Shown piece by piece: positions 47,362-60,128 of a DNA stretch of 64,000 bases. Made by a program: the position numbers and the translations under genes. The stretch is from Nymphaea colorata. Taxonomy: Eukaryota > Streptophyta > Magnoliopsida > Nymphaeales > Nymphaeaceae. The notes under the pieces were generated by a model. That model was not told the DNA's origin. It ran no database searches and saw nothing but the letters and a program-made list of their open reading frames with translations. The DNA lies in contig NC_045144.1 of assembly GCF_008831285.2 (NCBI RefSeq), positions 11,945,672 through 12,009,671 on the forward strand. Direction: 5' to 3'. Positions within the stretch are counted from its first letter, which is position 1; each line of letters begins with the position of its first letter.

Positions 47362-50300
47362 GTTCAACTTTTGATTGTTTGATGTAACAACAAAGTATTA
47401 TATCACATTTCTTAAAATAATAACATGATAATACTTTCAAGATGCATTTCAAGAACACAATGCTCTTTTCAAAAAAAAAAAAAAACACTTTCTAAGAATT
47501 TATTTAGAAAAGCCAAACAAAATAGTATTAATCTATTTTATCTTGGAGAGAAGTTTTTGAGTAAACTATACTTTTTTTTTTCAGGGTGCCGCAAGAGTAG
47601 TCCAGTTGACTGAAGTAACACTTGGACTTACAAGCTGGACCTGCATTTGGCAGTACCTATGGACCTAAAGAACCATGGAGGACCAAGTGTTTGAAAGTCA
47701 GTTACAGGATTGGAATCTGTGTTAGAGAAATCAGCTCGTTAATTAAATTGGTGGGGCTTGCTATTTAGCTGAATTGAATGTGAATCAGCCAAAAAATATT
47801 ATACAAATATTTCTTCTGTTTGAATGATCAGTGTTTTTCCACAATGTACTGAATTATGAACACCTTTTTGTCAGTAGTATGATATTCACTTACAATGTAC
47901 TAGAAAAATAAGGTTAAAGCAGTTCCATATCTTGCTTACTAGAATACTCCAGTTTCAGTTCTTTATAATTTTCAATAAATCGATTGCCAAGTTACCAAGT
48001 TATACAACTATCACGGCTTCTACTTGGGTTAGTGCTTTGGTCATAAAGTACTTGGCATCATAGATGTGTAAAACTATACCAGTTTGTTATGTTAACTTCA
48101 ACCAGAAACTAGCAGCAAGAGTTGAATGGCCATTGGGCTCTCTACTATCTTGCAACAGACAAAAGAAACAAAGCGGGAGCAATTAAAGAGTAGCCCACAA
48201 AAGGAACAAAGTATAATATGACTTTTCTATAGCCAGGAACTTCTTGTTTGCAGAAAGTGCCCAAAAGAACTTTCAGAACAAATGCATTTAACTAGTAATT
48301 GAATCACCTCTCCCTATGCATTTTTGATTTCTTTGGAGCCTGATCTATGCATTTAGATTTCTTAACCTTAAACAAGAAAAATGATCACTGGGATACTTTA
48401 CCAAGTCACTAGGTATATCAACCAATTGTCATCAAATAAAACAAACAACGTGTGAAGTGCCGGCACCACAGGAGCCAAATAATCCCACATGATCATTGCT
48501 TGATGAGTTCAAGGATGAAACTTGTTGCACATTTTTTAAAGCAAGACAAAAGTATGATACGTTGGGTTGTGCTGCTCATTCAAGTAAGATGACACAGAAT
48601 GATCTGAAATTTCAATCAAGAAGTCTACCTGTCTATATGCTCTGACAATCAACTAAGGATCAATGATTTGTTCACATTTTCGAAACATTTTTGGAAGACT
48701 AGCAATTTTGCCTAATTTTTTGAGAAAAACATTACAAGCATCACCAACCTCTCAAAGAAAAGTTATCACTTAATGAAGGGGTTCTCTGTGGTCTGCACAC
48801 AGCATAAGAACAGCACACCTCCCCTATTGCACGATAATGATGACTGTTGGAAAAGTTGAGAGGAATAGCACTGATGATGCCCAGAAAGCTTAGGTAATGG
48901 ACGAAGGGGAGGAAAGAGAGAAAAGTTGGGGTTGAAAACTTCACGGGCAAGGTAGAGAAAAGTTGGGGAAAGAACATGGGGTTAGGAAAAGGAAAAAGTT
49001 GGGGAAGAAAAACAATCCTGCCACATAAAACCAGTTAATAGAACTCCAGTGGCATGACTCTACATTGCTAAGTGATAATATCTACAAAAATCAGCTTTAA
49101 TGGGTTCGGGCAAGGCTTTCTGCTCTCAAATGATGTTGTTAAATGGGTTCTTCTGAGATATTCGAAGTCAGTATCCCTATTCGGCAATATTTTATTCCTC
49201 TTTTTCTTTCTGCAAAAATCAACTGCAATTGCATGGGGGTATCACAACTAATCCCACATTATATCTTTCTTCACATAGAGAAGAAACTAGAGAGAGAGAG
49301 CAATAATTATCAACGATGGTCAATCACCATTTAGACAGAGAGGGCCTTGCTCACCAATTTCTAAAGAAAGAGTCTCTCTCATAACATCTTCATCCTCATG
49401 CACTAATTAAAGTTAACAAATTTCCTTTTCTTTCTTAAACAGTGAACTAGAACTGATATCTAGTTTTGATCTTTTATTTTATTTAGTTTTTGGATGTCAA
49501 ATTTCAAAACAGGAGCTACATGTTTCATGTGTGTTGTTTCAGTTCCCTTGGCCTCACTATAAACTTTTGAATACCTTTTTCTTGCCCTGAAGTGCCTCAC
49601 TTGCCGTCTGCTGTTACTAAGCTTGTGTGCTTCAAGTTGAAGGTTTCAGGTCAATTCTTCTAGACCACCCTTGGGAAGTTATTGTCTTGCTGGTAGAGTA
49701 GAATTTTCAGTCCATAGTTGTTTCTAATCTCAGATGGTTGTGAACTTCTATCCAGACCTTTAGCTTGACTGAAGGGTTGTCCCTTTACTGGGAAGATTAC
49801 ATCTATGGAAGATAGTGTTAATTTGGTCTAAAGTCCACAAGGCAACATCATTTTGGTTTCATTTCTAGGGAGTCCAAAATCTTTTGAGCCTCTTTTGCTG
49901 CACCGAAATGCTTGAGATCACTCACATTCTTTGAAATCTAGTCTAGATCATTGTGGATCTATTTGGCCTTGCGGAGGTCTCAATGGGTTTGTGGCACCCC
50001 GATGGTCTCCATCCAGTTCTGCATATGCGTAGTGGCTTGAATCTTACTCCAGTTGGATGTTTAAGAACTGGTCCCTAGCATGCTTTTAGTTGCTATTATT
50101 GCATACGCTGTGAATCTTATTGTAGATATCTCATGGAATGCAACTTTTATGTATGCACATCACAAAAAGTGAGTAAATAGTTGTCCCATGCTTGTTAATT
50201 TAATGGGTTTTTAATAATCTCCATACCTTTTACGTTGACCCCAACATGATGGCTGACCAGCATCTCCATTTCCTTGTTCATGTTCATATAGGACTGGAGA
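47362..50300. other. Intergenic stretch
   Basis: No gene is recognised. A short tandem run of GAGAAAAGTTGGGG-type words lies at about 48919-49006 (three copies). The remaining open frames are short and domain-free. Gag-like minus-strand sequence was considered at 49.5-50.1 kb but not supported. Confidence 0.4.
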
Positions 50301-51345
50301 TCAGCTTGTGCCCCATTTGCATCGTTGAATGACATCTAATGAGGCCAATACATGTCATGTGTTAGTACAAGACTTCTTTACTGCTGCGAATAAATTGGAC
50401 AATCGTTCTCATACTTCACCAGTATTTTATGCACCTACGTGGAATACAGATTCAATATTTAATACACATGTTACTTACTTTATAGGGCTTCCATACATGT
50501 CAAAGAATCTTCATAAATATCTATGAAATGGTCAAGCTCTTGTAGATACACCACCTAATCAAGTGAAATAGCAGATTTTCATATTCTAGTAAACATTGGA
50601 ACAAATAGTTAGTCTTATTCTGAACCTATATACCTTGTTCTTGCTCACTAACGCGATCTATAGTTGGTTCATCTTGGTTTGGTGTATTACATACTAGATC
50701 AATGTCTGTATTATCATAAGAGATAACAAAGCAAATATTTTCGCATTTTCTTTTGCAAGTTTGTACTTTTGTATTTTTCTATTCCCTAAATTCAAGATTT
50801 TGTAATACATTCAACACAACTGAACCATCTTGTAGAAACTTAGATTTATCTGTTTCCACAATATACAGTGAATTATTTGGATAGTAAAATATATATACCT
50901 TCGATCTTTCTTGATAACCATTCAAAAAAAGACTGATTGTTCTAGGATTGAAGGCATTTATATGTGGGTTATATAGTTTAGCTTCATCAAGACATCTTCA
51001 TATATGCATATAAGACATAAAGGTTTTTCCTACTTGTTGATAACTCATAAGGAACTATAGGTATGATTTTAAAAGAACCTTATCCAAAATATTTTATGTG
51101 TCTTAAGAGAATCTCCGTACATATGAATAGGAAAGGTAGAAAAAAAAAAAAACATAGCTATAACGATCTCTTTAAGCATACAATTTATTCTTTCTGCTAC
51201 ATCATTCTAATAGGAAATATAAGACATAGTATATTGAGGTACAATGTCTTTCTTTAGAAATCACGCTAATGGTCCTTCCATTTGTCTTGTCTTGATTAAT
51301 TTATCGGTTTGTTTCTCTACTTTTTTTAAACTTGAAAACTCACCA
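50300..51345 (-). pseudogene. Inverted, decayed relic of the same copia family (integrase to RT linker)
   Basis: The reverse complement of this stretch runs collinearly with 22840-23760 of the copia element at 19-26 kb. Shared words include GTAGAGAAACAAACC, GGACCATTAGCG, TATATGCATATA, AAAGATCGAA, ATTGTGGAAACAGATAA, CTACAAGAGC and TTTCATAGATATT. Many substitutions and indels, including a deletion just before GGACCATTAG, remove any reading frame. No LTR for this copy was recognised nearby. It is much older than the element at 19 kb. Confidence 0.8.
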
Positions 51346-51984
51346 TTTTGATATCCAAATAAACCAGTTTATAAAATCCACGTATGGAAAGATCCAATTC
51401 ACTTCCTCAAATCAGATTTTTCAAATTAATATCCAAATCACTTCTCCAAATTCATAATCAATTTCCTCGGTCCATGTTTAACAGGGTCAATTTTCTATAA
51501 AATTCCAAATCACAGTAAAATGGTTCCCAAATTAAAATGGATTTCATGTATTTAACCAAGTTATATTTGGATCCAAATAAATTAGACTTTAGATCTATAC
51601 ACAAGTTCTGTCCAAAATCTTGTATTAAACCCAAAGTCCAAAACTCATTTGCAGATAAACAGATTTTCAAATCTCTATCCAAATGATTTTGATCCAGAAA
51701 TAAACTCAATAGAAACTTGTTCCCATATTTGGAACCATTTTCAAAAAAATTAGATTTCAAATTTGGATCCAAAATTGATTAAACCCAAAATAATAGTGTT
51801 TTCAAATGAATTTACAAAAAGTAACATGGTTACGTGTGGGGATTGCACTCATGACTCTAAAATGTCATCAAGTTTGTTTCAAGTAACCTACATCTCCTTT
51901 CTATTTTGAACATGTTTTTCTTGTTTTCAAATTAGAATTCATCCATATAGTTTAGTTCCCAAGAGAATTTAGTGCATCCATCCT
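51346..51984. repeat. Degenerate (G)GATCCAAAT / TCCAAAT array
   Basis: From about 51350 to 51780 variants of ATCCAAAT or GATCCAAAT recur every 20-40 bp on the plus strand. The complementary motif ATTTGGATC dominates a similar array at 58.3-58.8 kb. No gene is seen. Confidence 0.5.
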
Positions 51985-54126
51985 CATGTGAACACCAAAA
52001 TTTTCAAAAAACCAAATGGTCATTTTACCATTCACAATGAAATTTAAAAAATTGATCAAATTTCAAGAACAAGAATCATCTTTCAACCAAACAAACGAGT
52101 TTCACTCCAGCATTGAGCACCTAGACCAAAATCAACTAGGTTGCCCAAGCAAAAAAAAGAACCATTTTGCCCCTATGCCTAGTCATCATGTCTTGGAAAC
52201 TAGGGATTTTTCACATATTGAGAAATTAGGTCATTTCTCAACTTTACATGACACCAGGAGTCCTAAGGTTATCCTAATCTGAAGCTAGTTCCCCTATAAC
52301 TCAAATCAGTTTACCAAAACTCAAAACCATGATCTTTTAGCTCAACCAAGTCAAAACAATTCACCTTAAAGAAGAAAAAGTTTTATTTCACTTACTTTGA
52401 ATAACCCAGCCAAGTTTTAGTCTTATACTAACTTGTATATTTCACTGGGTCTTTCTTCCTCCTGCTTTTAAGGGTTTGAGTTGAATTTCAATTCAACCAG
52501 AAAGAGTGAACCAAAACCAATTTAGGACATTTATTATGTATAAATCAATCTTCCTTTAGTTTTATTTTAATTCATTCACCCGGTTTAAGTTCAATTTAGT
52601 TCCAAACACTTTCTCTTTCATGTTTTCATGGCTTTAAATTGAAGTTGAGGTCAACCCAATAGAGTGAGCTAAAAGTGTGTTAGGACTCTCCTTATCATGT
52701 ATAAATCGAGCTTCTTTTTGTTTATTTTGAGTTCATTCATTACAGTTTGAGTTCAATTCAGTTCTAAATGTTTTATCTCTCCTGTTTTAGGTGTTTGAAG
52801 TGAATTTGAATTCAACCCAATAATATAAGCTAAAACCGAGTTGAGATTATCTTTATCATGTATAAGTCAATACTCCCTTAATATAGTTTGAGTTCATTCA
52901 TTCTAATTTGAGTTAAATTCAGTTTCAAAGGTTGTGGAGCTCATTCTTAATACTTGATACACTTTGTAAACTACTGTCAAGGTCAAGTTTGTAAAATTAA
53001 GTCAAATTTTTCCTGATTTTTCAGCTTGCCCTTGCTGGTAAGTAGTTTTTCAAGGACACCCTAAGCCACCAACAAAAATTTCAATGAAAATTAAATTTTT
53101 ATGGACTTTTGGATTTCCCTTTATAAATGTATCGCATACAACTTAGTAAAAATTTGTTTTTGATTTCTATAGTAATTCAACAGAAATTTTTTAGCAAGAT
53201 TTTAACCAAATCCCATTTAGGAGTTTGTCCACCTAGTTCAATTAGATTAAGAAAAGTCAACTGGACGTTCGGAAATAGACACACTGGCAATGGTCATTGC
53301 CTTTTTTAGCCATAATTTTTTGCATAAATATAGAGTACATCTCATATTGATTCTTAGAACCTCAGTTCAAGCCAATCCCCTTATTTAAACCTATTTCAGC
53401 CTAAAAGGACACACATAGTATTTTGGTCATTTCCCAACATGCACGTCTTTTTCAAAAAACTTAACTTGAACCACATGCACCTAAGTTATCTTTTCATATA
53501 CATTTCATTAACCTAGTAGACATAAGCTCCGGCTCAACCTATCCCCATTTCTCAATAAAAATGAATTTTCTAAAAAACACCCTTAAGCTGAACCTAATAA
53601 ACCTGCGCCCAGCCTAGGTTCGAACCCAGTTTTTCAAAATTGAACCTAGCCTTGATCAGTTCATGTCATGAAATCTGAACACACCTAGCCTAGGTGGAGC
53701 CAGTTCCAGATTCACATTTCAATTTCTGATTTTTAATCTAAATCATATACCCAAGTCTTATTTTTGTATCTATACCTCTTATCCATGTCTTTGACATGAG
53801 ATCTATCTTTGCAGATCTAGATCCATTTTTCCCATTTCAGATATTAAATAACAAATCATAATCCAAAATACGAATATCAAATCAGGATCCACCTTTTAGA
53901 ATTTTCCTTGCATCTAGACCCGAATATGGGTTTCAGAACCAAACCTAGATCCAGGATCCACATGTGAGCTTAATGCACATTATATCTCAAAAAATTATCG
54001 TAATTTTCTCACTCCACACTCAATGTCAGTTCACACATAAGAACTTGAAATGTGTAGAATTCTTTGTTTAACCCTTTAGAGCCAACAAAATTGAAATCGG
54101 TATCCATATGTGGCAAAATTGAACAC

Positions 54127-54170
54127 CTTTTTGGTACAAAATGTCACAGGTTCAAATCCTGTCATCCCTA
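54127..54170 (+). pseudogene. trnP-UGG: trnP-UGG (plastid type), 3' portion only
   Basis: Sequence from the anticodon-loop side onward: TTTTTGGTACAAAATGTCAC, then the T-arm GGTTCAAATCC and acceptor half TGTCATCCCTA. The 5' half, including the D-arm, is missing. It cannot be functional. Confidence 0.8.
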
Positions 54171-54302
54171 CCTATTACTTATCTTACAGGCAGTAACATG
54201 GGATCAATTGAAATTGGGGACGACATGATCATTAGTATCATTTAATGATACTATATGCAAGCTAAGAAGTATTGGGAAAAGATTATCTCTTGTCGTGATA
54301 AA

Positions 54303-54368
54303 GCGCTCTTAGTTCCGTTTTGTAGAACGCAGGTCTCCAAAACCCAATGTCGTAGATTCAAATCCTAG
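54303..54368 (+). pseudogene. trnW-CCA: trnW-CCA (plastid type), acceptor stem decayed
   Basis: GCGCTCTTAGTTC start, anticodon CCA at 54337-54339 in TCTCCAAAA, and T-arm AGATTCAAATCCT. The anticodon sits at the same distance from the 5' end as in the plastid gene. The 3' acceptor strand no longer pairs with GCGCTCT because the match stops after AATCCTA, and the T-stem carries a G-to-A change. It is a nuclear fossil and not a working tRNA gene. Confidence 0.8.
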
Positions 54369-54929
54369 TATATCAAGTTTTAGAATAAAGTTTTAAATGT
54401 GTATTTTCTCTTCTTCATATTCTCGGGTCGTTCATTTACCCATGCTCAATGTCCATCCAAATGCTTTATGGAGAATCGATTAGTAAGTCTCCATGCATGC
54501 GTGGCTTTTTACGGAATCGAATTCAGAGTAGACAAGATCACATCGAGCAAAATTCGATTGAAAACATATTTTTAACCTATGGTTTTGAGCTTTGAAGAGT
54601 TGAGAGTGTGTTGATTAGTCATGTGTTGATGAAGAGAAATAGGTTTGCCCCTCCTCTCTCCTATAAATAGGACTCTTCTCCTCCTATTTGAGACACAGTT
54701 GAGCTACTTCTAAAGAAGCCCTATAAATTGGCAAAATTTCAATTGGGCATTTCAAAAAGGGGTGTAGTTCAAAACAAGTTAAGTTTTTAGAATCTTTGTC
54801 TAAGTCTTCGTTCAGGTCAGCCTGAAAAAACTCAAGAATACAAGAACAATAACAAAAAGAGTTAAAAACAACCAAATTCAAGAAAAACTCAAAATAAGCA
54901 AAACGTCTACATGAAAAGCCAGAGTTGCT

Positions 54930-56385
54930 TGAGTCAAGAACCAAAATTTTTTATAAGTTTAAATGACCATTTTACTCTTCACCATGAAATTTCCAAATTG
55001 ATTTTTGAAGACCAAACTTCTAGAGCAAGGGGTTATTTCTGAGTTAAACAAACATTTGTTACACTACACCATTGAGCACCTAGACTCAGATCACCCAAGT
55101 CATCGAAGCTATAAATTAGCATTTAGCCTGCATCCTAGCATTTTGACCATAACATTCATAACTTTTTACCAAATTTCTGAAAATTGCTTCACATTTAAGC
55201 AATTAGGCAATTTCTCAACTTTGCATGACTTGAAGAATCACCAGAGTTAGCTCACTAGGGTTTATCCGAGCTTGAAGTAAGCTCCCCTATATCTCAAATC
55301 AGCTCATTAAAACTTGAAACTATGATCTTTAGTTCAATTAAGTCAAAAGCAAGTTTGGAGGGAGAGTTCTATTTCACTTACTTTAAGTCGCTCATCCTAA
55401 ATTTTAGTCAAATACTAACATATAAACTGCCACTGGTTTTCCTTTCTTCTGTTTTAGGGTTTTGAATTGCATGTGAGCTGAAATCGAGTAGGGATTATGT
55501 TTATCATGTATAAATCAAACTTCCTTTCTCTTTCCTGTTTTTAAGAGTTTAAGCTTAATTTGAGTTCAACTTGGTAGAATGAGCTAAAACCGAGTTGGGA
55601 TTATGTTTATCATGTATAAATCAAACTTTCCTTAGTTCAATTTGTGTTTATTCATGAGTTTGAGTTCAATTCAGTTTCAAGCTCTTTCCCATTCTTGTTT
55701 TTAGGGGTTTAAGTTGAATTTGAGCTCAACGTGATAGAGTGTGCTGGAACCTAGTTGGGAAAATATTATCATGTTTAATCAATGTTCTCTTAATTTGGTT
55801 TGCGTTTATTTGTCACAGTTTGAGTTAAATTTAGTTCTGAAGGCCTTGGAGCTCATTCCTAGCACTTACTACACTCTGTAAACTGTTGCTGAGCTTAATT
55901 TAGCATAATGAGATGATTTTTTTCCAATCTTTCAGCATATCCTTAGAAGAAAGTAGCTTAACCAAGCACCCTCACCCCCACCTATGAAAATTCAAATGAA
56001 AATTAAATTTTTATGGCCCTCCTCGATTTCCCTTTATAAACATAACATTTATAGCTTAGTAAAAATTTAAAATTGATTTTTAAATTAATCAAAGAGGAAC
56101 TTTTCAACAAGGTTTTAATCATAGCTGATCTAGGAGATCTAGGAGCAGGCCTATGGGCTAGTTCAGTCAAATAGAATACTCATTTGAAACTTTAGAAATA
56201 CACAAATGGGTAAAATGGTGATTTCCTATTGATCCATATTTTTTTTGCATAAATATAAGATAATAGGTCACATATACTTTAGTTTATAACTTTTTTTTTC
56301 ATTCTTAAAACCGTAGTTCAAGTCAATCCCCTTATTTGAATTCCTTTGAACCCAAAGTTAAAGAGAAGGGTATTTGGTCATTTAC

Positions 56386-56450
<65 letters not shown>

Positions 56451-57535
56451 GAATATGGTGGGGCCGAGCCCGTGCTCAAGCCACCTCCATTTCTCATTAA
56501 ACGAGGGTTTTTCAAAAACAACACCCAGGGCAAGCGCAATAAACATGTGCCCAACCTAAGTTTGAACCCAATGCTTCAAAACTGAACCTTGCCCATGCCC
56601 ATTACCTATCATGTAGCTAGAACCCAACTAGCTAGCTCTAGCCAAGTTCAGATCCATACTATTTTTTAATCTCCATTTCATATTTCTGGTCCAGATCATA
56701 TATCCAAGTCTGATTTTCATATTTGGATCTCATATCCAAGTTTTCTACTTGGGATCTATCGTTATGGATTTAGATCCATTAATCCCATTTCAAATGTTGA
56801 ATATCAAATCATGATCCAAGTTTTCATATCATATCTGCATCCATCTTCTAGAATTTTTCTTGGATCTGGACCCAGATCTAGGCCCCAATATCAAACCTAA
56901 TTCTTTCATCCACATGTGAGCTTGATTTTAAAAAATGCGTCATGATTTTTGCACTTCATGTTTGATGTCAATTCGCACAAAAGTACTTAAAACGTGTTGT
57001 ATTATTTGTTGAACACTCTAGTATAGATTAATCAAAATTGGTATATGTATGTAGTCCAAATCAACATGTTTCTGATTCATATTGTTTTAAACTATGGTTT
57101 TAAATGTGTGTTTTCTTTTCTTCCTATTCTTGCATCGTTTTTTCTCCACAGTGAATGTTAATCACTCAAGCATCGATCAACACATTACTGTGCATGCAAG
57201 GCTTTTTCTAGAATTAAATTCGAGAGTCCAAACGAAAACACAACTAATGAACTTCAATTGAAAACATGACTTTAACATAATGTTTTGAGTTGAGAGAGGA
57301 GAAAGACTGTGTGAATAAATTTAGTCATATATCGATGGGGAGAAAGGTTCTGTCCCTTCTCTCTCTCATAAATAGGGCTCTTCTCCCTCCTCTCTCTACA
57401 CACTTGAGCTTTTCTAGAAAAGCCCACAAAGGTTGGTAAAATTTCAACTAGGTACTCATACGAATTTTTCTCATAACAAGTTAAATATTTTGATTTCTTG
57501 GTCTATGTCTTGGTTCTGGTTACATTAGCACTCAA
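54930..57535 (+). repeat. Tandem unit 2 (about 2.6 kb), related to unit 1
   Basis: The second head-to-tail copy. It begins near ACCAAAATTTTTT (about 54942) and ends near GGTTCTGGTTACA (about 57528). A spacer of about 100 bp with AACAAGAAC/ACAAAAAG words separates it from unit 1. It carries a private (CA)n-(TA)n microsatellite at 56390-56446 where unit 1 has ACACACATAGT. The TATA-like word is at about 57366. Confidence 0.6.
56390..56446. repeat. (CA)n-(TA)n microsatellite in unit 2
   Basis: About 45 bp of CA repeat followed by about 12 bp of TA. It expanded only in unit 2; the orthologous position of unit 1 (about 53410) has just CACACA. Confidence 0.9.
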
Positions 57536-60128
57536 CCTAGTCCTAACTAGGCTTAGTGTAGAGGTCATGGAAGCGGGCTCAGCCAAGGTGCCAGCTTTAG
57601 ATCATTTTTTTTCTCTCTTTTTTCTTTTTTCTTTTTATTTAAAATTTAGTGCTTCTTTCTTTTCTTTTTGCTTTTAGCATTTTAGTTTAGTTTATTTCTT
57701 ACTCAAGTCTTGGATTTCTCTTAGTTGCATTAATGATGTTGTAGTTTAGCATATTTATTATCTAGATTAGATTTACTTTAATGTCTTCAAAGTAGGCATA
57801 GGGATCTCTTCCTTCTCCATTTCCTTTATGTTTTGCTTATTTAGTTCTTACTTAAATCATGCATATTGAATATAGTTTTCTTGTATACTTTCTTTAGTCA
57901 TGCATTGCACATCTATTTTAACAGGCACTGGATTACCCTACACCCACATGCACGTCCCATCCCAAACTAGATTGGGCCAGCTTAGTAGTATACCCTATGG
58001 CATTAGCCCAGTTATGGGAAATCCTTAACCTAGTTTGGCTCTCACACAAGAACCATTTCAAGATCATAGTTTTCTTAAATATTTTTAAAAAGAACTTTAA
58101 ATAATTTCCAAACACTAGATCATGTAGGCATGGGGCAAACCTTAGTTTAATTCTCTAAAACCTAGCCTAGACCAATCTTAAGGTCTACTACTTGTTAACC
58201 TAGTCTCATAACCTAGGCCTAGTCAAATTTCTTTAAACGCTCATTCATATGAAATTAATGAAGTTTATATCATATATCATTACGCATTTGACAATCAAAG
58301 CTATTCCCAAATAGGTTCATGGAGAGTTTAGGTAAGATTGAACCAAGTTCTCTTGACCGACCTACTCTAGCCTATTTTGATCTTGGATCTCAATTCAAGG
58401 CATTGGATTCAAATCATAAATCTTATGTTGATCTAAATCATGATATTAAAGTCAAGTCTAACCCACTTGTACCTGGATCTCAAGTATTAGACTTTAGATC
58501 CCAGAGTATTAGATTTTGGATCTTGTGTTATAGACCTTGGATCTTGAATTTTGGATCTCAAATCTTAGATTTTGGATCTTGTACTTTAGAATTTGGATTT
58601 TGGATCAGTTTCACATAATGAATCTTGAATCATAAATGACATATTATGGATCTCAGATTATGGATCTCAACCCTAATGTTTGGATCTTAGATATCAGGTC
58701 GTGGATTTTAGATTAGATTTTACACAATGAGCTTTGGGTTATAATCTTGAAATCAGTTCCCATAAAATCATGCCCAAATACAAGATTGTAGACCATGATA
58801 ATCATCAGATTGGGAACTATTTTCTTAGAATTCAATTTTTAGAATATCTAATCATGAATACAAGATCAAAGTTATCAGATCTTTGATCCTAGATTCTGAA
58901 TCATAAATCCTCATGACATGATATGATATTTTAGACTCCTATAACATCTTTTGTTTCAACTTAAAACAAAAATTATACAAGTTTCTTCTTGTATCACGAT
59001 TATAATTCTTAGATTTAGATCTATTTTTGTCCCAATAAGTCCTCGTCCTACATCCAAGTAGAGACCAGAGTCCAATTATACATGACCTAGATTTTGCTTG
59101 CATCATCTTAGATTTGAGACATTGATTTGCAATGTTCTATGATGATCATGACTTGAACATATATCAAGATTTAATTATTCTTGTTCATAAGTATATTTGT
59201 GAGATCTACTTAGAATTCAAGACATGCAAAATTCAAAATTAGGGCACGTTTGGTTTCTTAGGTTTTCGACCATATTTAGACTTAAGAAATGGAACATTTC
59301 AATCTTTGGTCTGATTACCCCGGTTAAAGATGTCAGAATTGGTCAACCTTGTACCAACAGGTTGGGTCTCATTTCCTTGAATCCTACACAAGAAACGGAG
59401 GCTAGTAGAATGATTTTATCTCATTTATACAATCTGCATGTAAGATTGAAAACAGTCATCCCGCTGCTATTTATCCTTAGGCTAAAATAACAAAGATGAC
59501 AGAAGGGGACAACCATCAAGTAGGACAATCTAATATTTAAACAATGTTGTTTAACAATTTCATTAATTTAAATTTCATAAACTCTCCTTTTTGCTGGCTT
59601 CTTATGACCTCAAAGAATTATGCAAGCATTCAATTCTTAACTAATAATATCGAACCAAACAATAACTAAATATCATTATATTGCATCCATCAATACATCT
59701 AAGATCCCATTGTTTGAGTCCTAAGTCGAGCCATTAAGTATGAATGTCAACTTTCTTTCACAATGGAAAATGAACTTAGCATCAAGTTCTTATACAATGC
59801 CAAATAAACATGATTTGCCAAAAAGTGATGAAGAAGAACAATTTACTTCTTCTTATTTTGCTTTTGATACATCTTTTTCTTCTTCTTTTTGCGTTGAAAC
59901 ACTTTTCGTAACTGTCATATCAAGAAACTACTTGTAAATTTTAAAACGGAAAGAATTCAATAAAGATGGTCATCACGACTAACCGGAGTGACCCAACTTA
60001 AAGCATAAGAAAGGAATACCCATGCAGCCATATCACTCGAATGACTAGAGTTATAGACAAGCATTAACAGTGCCAAACACAATGTGTGTGTCACTTAAAC
60101 AATTACTGAGAACCATAGATGGGCAGAC
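57536..60128. repeat. Intergenic, including a degenerate TTGGATCTT array (58.3-58.8 kb)
   Basis: From about 58380 to 58700 the plus strand is built from variants of TTAGATTTTGGATCTTG and TTGGATCTC with a unit of about 24 bp. One frame stays open for 99 codons because of the repeat. The rest of the stretch shows nothing recognisable. Confidence 0.5.

Larger units (their letters stand above)
54127..54370 (+). other. Plastid-derived insertion (NUPT-like) with trnP 3' part and trnW
   Basis: The segment contains the 3' part of a plastid-type trnP-UGG, a 132-bp spacer and a nearly complete plastid-type trnW-CCA, in the plastid gene order trnP then trnW. The equivalent position in unit 2 (about 57070) lacks it, so it was inserted into unit 1. 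Plant mitochondria also carry plastid-derived trnW/trnP, so a mitochondrial route is possible. Confidence 0.8.
51985..54825 (+). repeat. Tandem unit 1 (about 2.84 kb), TATA-bearing, LTR-like
   Basis: Collinear with unit 2 to its right over its whole length. Matching landmarks include CATTGAGCACCTAGA (52111 / 55070), GATTTCCCTTTATAAA (about 53112 / 56026), CCAATCCCCTTATTT and TTGAAAACAT. Near the right end is CTATAAATAGGACTCTTCTCC (from 54661), a TATA-like word that matches CATAAATAGGGCTCTTCTCC in unit 2. No reading frame of note. Unit 1 alone carries the plastid-like trnP-trnW segment. A pair of long LTRs or an old tandem duplication would both fit. Confidence 0.6.

Noticed and set aside
49500-50150. 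Gag-like coding remnant on the minus strand
   Set aside because: Translated pieces looked vaguely gag-like but contained no zinc knuckle or conserved block, so nothing could be supported.
54303-54368. Functional tRNA-Trp gene
   Set aside because: It matches the plastid-type gene, but its acceptor stem is broken and it sits beside a truncated plastid-type trnP, so it is an organelle-derived fossil.
58319-58618. 99-codon frame rich in GSQ/DFGS repeats as a small protein gene
   Set aside because: It is the direct translation of the degenerate TTGGATCTT array; repeat structure explains the open frame.
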